Source of the DNA: Corbicula japonica
Taxonomy: Eukaryota; Mollusca; Bivalvia; Venerida; Cyrenidae
Direction of reading: 5' to 3'
Assembly (NCBI GenBank): GCA_038501625.1
Contig: JAZAYU010000008.1
Coordinates: forward strand, 8,928,938 to 8,992,937
DNA length: 64,000 nt
Made by a program: the position numbers and the translations under genes. Positions 57,701-64,000 of this stretch are shown here, one piece after another (the stretch's first letter is position 1; the number at the start of each line of letters is the position of its first letter). The notes under the pieces are model-generated. The model did no database searches. It saw only the letters and a program-made list of their open reading frames with translations, and was not told the DNA's origin.

Positions 57701-60700
57701 CTTTGTCCTGAAATGTATTATAAAAGGTAGGTTTAGTTTATTTCGGTAGGTTTAGTTTATTTCGAATATTAACAGTGCTAGATAATGCTGCTCTTCGTTG
57801 AACTTCTAGAGCCTGTAAAAAAGAAAATTATATTATTTTCATTAACCGGCATTACACAAACACCTACTGACACCTCTGTTAAATTAATAAAGATACTTTA
57901 TTTGAATATTTTTCTCTGTGTAAATCCTAAAAAAAATGAAAGCCGTGCTTGTATCTGTTGATGAAATTAAAGTTCACAAAACATGCTTTTGTGATTATTA
58001 TTGTATAAATGAAATTGGCTTTATAAAGACAAAACATTTTTAACTAAAACATAATATGCCAACTTATGCAGCTCAAAAGACTGAAAATAAGCTGTTGTGT
58101 GTATTTAAATCTTTGAAAACGTGTCAACCAACTATCATTGGAATAAAAAAAACGCGTTTACCAACTGCTAATGGCATAAAATACAACACATGATCCAGAA
58201 AATTTCAATGCTACTCACGGTTGTATACGTCACACCAGAGATTCGCTTCACTGCTAACTTGTCCCACGTTTCTCATGGAAGCGGTACTCAGCCGACACTC
58301 TGTTGTGTTGCCACAGTAACCAAAGCTGGCGCAGCTGGCGGCTTCCTGTTCTACACACAGCTTAGCGCACTGGTCGACGGAAACTTTACTGATGATCTGA
58401 TCGTTAGCATTGATCAAATGCTGACGTGTAGTTATTTTGAAGTCATACAGATATTTTCCTGAAAAGGAAGAAAACGTGTGAGCAGCTTTGACAAGAAAAT
58501 TCTTTATCTTGACGTACTTTTTGCGAATAAATGAGGTTACCCACAATAAATGGTGGCGAGTTCTTTCTATTGCCAGCGATCTTGACGCAACTTAATAATG
58601 ACACAATGTCACGGTTCATCGAGACGTAGTTTCCAGTCACGTTATTGACTATTTGATTGGGTGTCTTCTGACAGTTAACGTCTTTCCTTGAAACGATGTC
58701 TTCCCGTGAAGCAAACGACATTGCTTATGACCTTTTTCGCGATAATAATAACGTTCTATAGTCCGAAAGTGTAACAAAATCAGTTATCAGCGGAAAATAC
58801 TAGAAAATTATGAGTTACAAGTACAGTAACAAAGAAAATGCGTTAAGATCTTTTAACACGACTTACCCCAATTAATGAACACGTGCCTAATTTAGTAGGA
58901 CTGTAATTAGGTAAGAGTACCTTTGCGCAGAACGTAGCCCGTTCATGAATATTAATTAGATCTAATGAATGCAACACAGTCACATGATCCATATAAGCCA
59001 ATCAGATGTGTTCTATTTTGCAAACCGTAACCTAAATGACAATCATGATCAAGCTCTGATTATGTTGGTAAATTTTACTTACTAGAATAATGGTTGCACA
59101 TCGGTGAGTCCACTTTATCAGTCTGTGGTATATCATAATAATGGGCTCGCCCGAGGTAACATGTCGAAATATCATCGCAGTAGTCGAAGGACTTGCAGTT
59201 AAAACCGTTATAGTTGGTGCACAGCTTGCCGCACTCGTCAGCGGAATAGATGTTCTGGTAGATGGTGTCCGAGCTTGACAGCACGGTGAGACCTTGGAAT
59301 AACTGGTAGTTCACAGTATATTTCTCTAAAAAAAAAGATTTTGAAACTTAAAAAAGCATTAAGGTGATATGATAAAATCTTAGTGTTTTGTTGGGGTTTT
59401 TTTGGCTTCTGGGAGCCTCGTTTGTTTGCGTATCGAGGTGATAACCGTAACAACACGGTCCAACATAATAAAACGAAGATCTGAGAACAGTCTCCAATCA
59501 TAAGTTGCTGAAGGTATGAACAAATTTAGAACCAGTCTATAAACTCTCATTTTTGGGCATTGGCTTATGTTTTGCCATTGTAGTAATGAGAAATAAATGG
59601 CGTGATTGTGATTTCGATATGAACAAAGATACAGCACGTGTGAACGTTCTAATGTAACAAAAGCTACGTACGATGCTGGTACGGTACACACGCGATTAGT
59701 CTAGTGTTACATTTGTACAGTCATTAACTATTCTTGTATATTCTAAAAACAAGAGCAGAACAATATGTTTAAAGTTTCAAGTCAGTATCTTGGAAACTGT
59801 AGCAGTATTTTGCGTCACACACCTTTCGCAACAGACCAACCGACCAAACAACCAACAGACCAACCAAATGATAACCTCTATATACCCACTTTTAAAAATC
59901 CATCGTTATCTGTTGGACAAGATAAAATGTGATACTCGGTGTGCACAAGACGATTATAACAAACGATGCACGATAGACGATCTGAATGCTCAATCGGCAA
60001 TGGACGGACGCACAATGCACACAAGAGACGAAAGAACGCATTGACGAAGGATATATGCAAAAAGATGCACGATAGAGACAAAGTATGTAAGCTTACGTAT
60101 ATTGTAGTTTTCGGCATAAACGAAATAATACGACTTTTGTAGTGAATGAACGAAGAGTAACCGGATCCTCGTATTCATAAGACGATTCGGTGCCGAAAAT
60201 ACATATCTTTAAGGTCGCATAATATACGCACTTCTAGATGAAATCTTACTTCATTGTTTAGCAGTTTCAGCTTTTTCCTTATGATTTAATCAGAGGTTTA
60301 GTCATCATGTCTACCATGATAAATATCATCCATCATCATATATACTCACTACTGTAGAGATCAACCAACTGGTGATTGACTACAATGCCTGGTCGCTCGT
60401 CAGGGTGGAGCTTGGACAATGTGCAGTAACCCGTGTCGAAGCTGTAGGTGAACGAGTTGCAGACCCAGGACTGCTGGTTGAGGCAGGCGCTGGCACAGTC
60501 GTCGATGGCTATACCAGTGAGTATAGCGTCATCATAGCCCGGTATGTCCTTGTTGATCTGCATGTTGAAATTGTCGAGAAGGGTCTCTGCAATCAATTAA
60601 AAACAGTGAAATATGCATATCAGGAATCGCCACACTCACATTTTAACACAACCTTCTCTCGCAGCGAAAATGATTAGAGGAAAAGAGAGCATGTATTTAT

Positions 60701-63700
60701 AAGTATGTCAAATTCAAATAATACACCACAAACATTAAACGAAAATGAGAACCATTGGGGTTACCGCCTTGGAACGGTTAGTGGCGAAATAATTAAGGTT
60801 TAAAGAAAATTTCTAACAAAAAGCACATAAACGACTTAGCGAAATTTGTATATATAGCAATGGTTATAACAAACAGTGTAATTAACTAATAGAAAAATAT
60901 CATTAATAATGTGTTAAGCATATAAATGTGCTATATGCTTAGCGTAAATGGTAAATTTATATGCATGATACTCTTGATATGATTGTGCATGTTCTCCTTT
61001 CATACTTCTGTTAATGCCATTATTCTGGTTGTTTTGGCTAGTGTTTTGCTCTGCTTCGAGCTTTGTTTATTCATTATTTCCCTTATGTGTTTTCTAATCA
61101 AAATAGCTCGTGCCACAGGGCAGCATAGAGTGCCAAAATATTAAAATCAATGTAGGAGTATTTGTAACTCACGAGATGCGGAAGTCCGCTGTGCATTGAT
61201 CAGCACGTTGTCATCTATCGTTGCCGCTTTAAAGGTTTGAGGCTGTAGGCAAAATAATGGTTATACAAGTCCAATCAACTATGTTTGATACTTTCATAAC
61301 ATATCGTATATGACTTTATTCCACTATCAGAGCTTCAAATGTTATAAATGACATGAGTAATTAATAACATTTCAGGAGATCTTTTTTGTTCTATTCTATT
61401 CTAATTAATTCTACTTTTTATTTCTATTCTAGACTATTCTGTTCTGTTCTGTTCTGTTCTATTCTTTTAAAAACACAATAACAAACACATCAATCAATAC
61501 ATGTATACTTTGCATCCGTAATTTCTTTTTTAATGTGATATGTTCAATACCGTGCGAGTCCCAGCGATATAAAAGTCCGACAAGTGACAGTTATTAGTTG
61601 CTGGTGTTTCCTACCTGGCCATTGATGGTTACTTTGATCTGGAAGTTTCCAATAATAACATCATTCTTCAGATTTTTCCAGGCATCTACCAGTTTCAGGT
61701 CAAAGTTCTGCGACTGTGCAGTTCCTATCATATCATGAATGAATATGTTGTATGAATATTTGCAATTATATTATCAAAGACCTTTTTATATGCTGGTCTT
61801 TGATATTATCATATACTGTATTAAATGTGTTCAAATATATCATGTCATCATATGTACTTCTTTTCAAAGCAAATTATAATACCCCGAAGGAATGGCGGCG
61901 AATAAAATGAAAGACAATAATATCCCCACGGAATGCCTCGCTGGTTAAAAATAACCACAAATCAAAAAAACTGTTTTATTCCCGATGTATTATTTATAAA
62001 CCGCGATTTATTTACAAAATTGTATAGGTCGAATAAAAACTAGTTTGCAGCTAACTCCAAATAACATTATAAAATATCCCTTTTTAACAATCGGGAATCG
62101 TTTATTTTCTTGCTTGCTTTTCGATAAACAACAAAGTATCTTTAGCAACAAGTTCCACATACTGACGTAATGGTCACACTGTCCATTAGAGTTGACCACG
62201 GCTGTTCCATCTTCGGTGTGAGATTTGCTTAAACCACACAGGTTCTGGAAGGCGCAGTAGTCAAAGCTGTTACATTGACCAAGCGTTCCAGGATCATTAC
62301 ATGCGCTTGCGCAGTCGTCTGGACCCGAAACGGTTAAAGTCTGGTCGTTCGTGAATTGTCGGAACTTTGACGGAACCAATTGGAAAAATGCTGAAAATTT
62401 CACTCGAGGATCTTTATACAGATATTACAGTGCTCAGCATAAATAACAAAAACAAATTATGAAATATTGGCAATGCTTTATTTTTAAATTTTGAAAAGTT
62501 AAATGCGAGCATTTCCAGTTGTCATAATTGGGGTAGTCGCGGGTCAAACATTTTACTCTTTTCTTCTACTACTTAACTAAAGAATTGAACCCAGGGGTTC
62601 CGTTTGACCCGGAGATGGTTTTTTTAATTTTGATATTTTCCAAAAAGCTTTTAATTGAAGGGTGGTTTTGTTTCATTGAAATTAGGGGTATTTTGGCAAA
62701 TAATTGGCTAAATTAGCCTAAACAATATGCAAATGACCCTTCAGATTCAGCAGCTAGTGAAACCCATAATACCCCTAAAGTTTACTACGACTAACTAACA
62801 TACCTAATGGAGGCGGGACTTCTAACAATGTGCCAACAAAGTAAAGGGTGTCGGCTTCCACGCGGAACTGGCCATTCTGAACACGTATATGTGACACGTG
62901 GCCCACTTGAGATATTCTATCAGTTATAGCGGAAACAAACTGGTTCTTGTACTGTAACAAGCTGTTGTCCCAGGAGCCTGGAAAAGCAAAGCGAAGCAAT
63001 GTTGAAAACGTGTACTACAATGAGAAAATATGGCTTACTGCCTTCGCAATAAATGTAGAACATGATCAAATTGATGAAACAATGTGAAACAAATATAAAT
63101 TGTTTGTTAAATTGATAAAGAATGCTTCTTTGGCTGAATGGCGAACATGAACAGCGAAGATCTTAATTAGACTGCGCGATTGCGCTGGCTGATCTGGTAC
63201 ACACGTTCGCATCTAGGAAAAAATTGGTCACGACCGTTCATAGCTTAAATATGTTTCAGTTTGTTGAGGCCGCCCAACTGTGAGTTAACACTACAGTGTA
63301 GACATCATTGAGGTAGAAACTAATCGCGATATACTGCTGTCACACATGACAGCGTGCTTTAGTTGTTGTTGTTGTTGTTGTTGTTACATCATTAACATTC
63401 TTTCAAATGGTTTAATTTGATTTACAGTCGAACTGATTTCGCAGGCTACATGCCTCAAAGATACATTTCATTTTAAGATCACTAATATTTACAAATTACG
63501 TCAATAAAAGTTTATCAACCATCTCCGTCAACAACTGTATTTGATTATACCAGTACAACCTCATAACGACAATTGCTGTCTATTATACTAGTTAACAGTT
63601 TCACAATAAAGGCATTGGCTAAAAGATCATAATACCAAATCAGGAGACTGGTATCCAATCTAAGTTTTATAATCTTGGGCCGATCACCGGATATGAAAAC

Positions 63701-64000
63701 GACTTCGCCAAGTCGCAATTTTAAATGTATTCTTAAGGATCGGTTGTTTTGCAATTCAAATTTTGCAATCGGAACAATCTATAAGAGTTCCAAATATTAA
63801 GCACCGTTTGGCTTTGCAAGCGAATTGTTAAAATAGTAGTTGTAATTAATCCGAGACTGTTGGCGTAAGCAGTCTATCTATGGTTGACACTAAACATCTA
63901 AGTCGGCAGAGTACCTGGGAATTCGATGATAAAGTTCTTTTGTGAGAAGTCGTCATAGCAACCAGCTATTGAGAATCTGTTGTAGGACGGATCTTCGGAA
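54220..64000 (-). CDS. PAN/apple-domain single-pass membrane protein, 3' part of a multi-exon gene
   Basis: Ten exons were joined by eye on GT-AG boundaries. All keep one frame, and with either last exon the window encodes about 537 residues. Order: domain A (63915-64000 and 62804-62977), PAN1 (62163-62390), domain A' (61615-61724 and 61173-61242), PAN2 (60350-60586), PAN3 (59083-59325), PAN4 (58219-58458), linker (57621-57707), then one of two TM-plus-tail exons (56325-56464 or 54220-54359). The N-terminus and any signal peptide lie beyond 64000. PAN/apple modules bind proteins or sugars outside the cell, so a type I surface receptor or adhesion role is inferred. All introns but one are phase 1, the pattern of shuffled extracellular modules. 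Two terminal exons imply membrane isoforms with different tails. I know no named orthologue. Confidence 0.8.
54594..54729. repeat. Microsatellites between the two terminal exons
   Basis: AAAT repeats (54594-54611), a 14-bp tandem (TTTTAAATAAAGAG twice) and a long (TTA)n run (54650-54729). Confidence 0.9.
54730..56324. other. Intron and alternative 3' UTR region between terminal exons
   Basis: Contains a stretch (54985-55055) similar to 105-175 and the poly(A) signal at 55715-55720 (minus strand). An open frame at 55488-55685 is probably repeat-derived. No further exon was recognised. Confidence 0.45.
56325..56464 (-). CDS. PAN gene terminal exon, proximal version (TM helix and tail)
   Basis: 140 bp from acceptor TTTTATTTTAG to stop TAA. 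Encodes AMAGVAFGMIIVGILLAAVV, a membrane helix with a small-xxx-small pattern, then a KCKR basic stop-transfer and a tail with MTVSFVK ending in EGD. Joins in phase 1 to the linker exon. A minus-strand AATAAA lies downstream at 55715-55720. Confidence 0.85.
56562..56675. repeat. T-family hairpin MITE in the intron before the proximal terminal exon
   Basis: AAGACCGGAGACCAATAAAA on the left and TTGAGACTGGTCTCCAGATA on the right pair. The AGCCAATCAGATGCTTGAGA motif is mirrored in the left arm. Confidence 0.75.
57621..57707 (-). CDS. PAN gene exon: juxtamembrane linker
   Basis: 29 codons between acceptor ACATTTCAG and donor GGCG|GTGCGT, phase 1. Polar, Gly/Pro/Asn/Tyr-rich (QSFPDGTPYINNPQKYY), an extended stalk between PAN4 and the membrane. 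Confidence 0.75.
58219..58458 (-). CDS. PAN gene exon: PAN/apple domain 4
   Basis: 80 codons, acceptor TTCCTTTTCAG, donor AACC|GTGAGT, phase 1. CAKLC...SCASFGYC...ECRLS...WCDVYN keeps the full cysteine set. A plus-strand open frame opposite it is a shadow. Confidence 0.88.
59083..59325 (-). CDS. PAN gene exon: PAN/apple domain 3
   Basis: 81 codons, acceptor TTTTTTAG, donor TCTA|GTAAGT, phase 1. CGKLC...NCKSFDYC...TCYLG...MCNHYS keeps the full cysteine set. Confidence 0.88.
60350..60586 (-). CDS. PAN gene exon: PAN/apple domain 2 (cysteine-poor)
   Basis: 79 codons, acceptor GATTGCAG, donor AGTA|GTGAGT, phase 1. CASAC...VCNSFTYS...YCTLSK...VDLYS. The Cys after SFxY is Ser and the last Cys (CDxY in the others) is absent, so one disulfide is missing relative to its neighbours. 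Confidence 0.85.
60605..60800 (-). repeat. R1 dispersed repeat in an intron (reverse orientation)
   Basis: On the minus strand CCGTTCCAAGGCGGTAACCC and GGCGATTCCTGATATGCATA match the 3' half of R1. Confidence 0.75.
61173..61242 (-). CDS. PAN gene exon: domain A', second half
   Basis: 23 codons plus one base, between acceptor TTGCCTACAG and donor CTC|GTGAGT. Encodes PQTFKAATIDDNVLINAQRT. Joins in frame to PAN2. Confidence 0.75.
61390..61467 (+). repeat. (TTCTA/TTCTG)n microsatellite in an intron
   Basis: Pentanucleotide TTCTA/TTCTG tracts interrupted by AT-rich sequence. Confidence 0.85.
61615..61724 (-). CDS. PAN gene exon: domain A', first half
   Basis: Between acceptor TGATAG and donor CCAG|GTAGGA. 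Starts in phase 1 and ends in phase 0, the only non-phase-1 intron seen. Encodes SQNFDLKLVDAWKNL and GNFQIKVTINGQ, weakly similar to domain A. Confidence 0.7.
62163..62390 (-). CDS. PAN gene exon: PAN/apple domain 1
   Basis: 76 codons between acceptor ATTTTCAG and donor TCA|GTATGT, phase 1. Cysteine pattern CASAC...QCNSFDYC...LCGLS...QCDHY, typical of PAN/apple modules (C..C, C.SF.YC, C.LS, CDxY). Confidence 0.85.
62804..62977 (-). CDS. PAN gene exon: domain A, second half
   Basis: 58 codons between acceptor TTTTCCAG and donor TTAG|GTATGT, phase 1 to phase 1. Contains SWDNSLLQYKNQFVSAI and VQNGQFRVEADTLYFVG. The alternating hydrophobic pattern suggests a small alpha/beta module. I do not recognise the family. 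Confidence 0.75.
63361..63386 (+). repeat. (GTT)n microsatellite
   Basis: Eight or so GTT units within an intron. Confidence 0.9.
63633..63690 (+). repeat. T-family MITE fragment in an intron
   Basis: CAGGAGACTGGTATCCAATC followed by AGTTTTATAATCTTGGGC. Confidence 0.6.
63915..64000 (-). CDS. PAN gene exon: domain A, first half (cut by the window end)
   Basis: Ends at FPG with donor CCAG|GTAC in phase 1. Encodes a GCYDDFSQKNFIIEF segment. SQKNF aligns with SQNF in the second domain-A copy at 61.7 kb. Confidence 0.7.

Noticed and set aside
59790..60178. Overlapping frames of 60-85 codons between PAN exons 2 and 3
   Set aside because: Intronic, on both strands, with no splice sites that would join them to the PAN gene.

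Overview
This is a eukaryotic, AT-rich, intron- and repeat-rich window. The best guess is a marine mollusc, probably a bivalve: it holds two opine dehydrogenase genes (enzymes typical of marine invertebrates), a profilin, a PAN/apple-domain membrane protein, and a dense load of small foldback DNA elements, tRNA-derived SINEs and a jockey-like LINE. No operons, bacterial signals or rRNA were seen. The species call is inference.

Layout. 1-13 kb is almost entirely repeats: an inverted-repeat element at 2.9-3.7 kb, a roughly 600-bp dispersed family (R1) with many copies, and microsatellites. An intronless opine dehydrogenase CDS lies on the minus strand at 13.3-14.5 kb. 15-31 kb holds more R1 copies, foldback elements (18.9-19.4, 21.2-21.9, 28.9-30.0 kb) and a 2.2-kb 27/25-bp minisatellite (24.1-26.3 kb). 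From 30.5 to 33.95 kb a pair of matching terminal inverted repeats encloses two ATG-less minus-strand coding segments. They resemble the two ends of a hAT-type (ZNF862-like) transposase gene whose middle is missing. A second opine dehydrogenase gene follows on the plus strand at 35.2-36.9 kb. It has Asn where the family's catalytic His sits and a long charged C-terminal tail.

37.9-40.6 kb is a nested insertion: a 5'-truncated LINE with a clear 17-bp target duplication sits inside a palindromic MITE that has its own TAA duplication. 40.6-48.1 kb contains two copies of a tRNA-headed SINE-like repeat and three copies of a hairpin element. A clean tRNA-Trp(CCA) gene is at 48.45 kb and a single-exon profilin ORF at 52.4-52.9 kb.

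54.2-64 kb holds the 3' two-thirds or so of a minus-strand multi-exon gene, reconstructed here exon by exon. It encodes four PAN/apple-like domains, two copies of a second, unnamed domain, a linker and a transmembrane segment. Its last exon is duplicated: two 140-bp exons, each encoding a transmembrane helix plus tail with its own stop, splice acceptor and poly(A) signal, can each complete the same reading frame. The two opine dehydrogenases would act in cytosolic anaerobic glycolysis, profilin in actin dynamics, and the PAN protein at the cell surface. Nothing in the window suggests that these genes work together.
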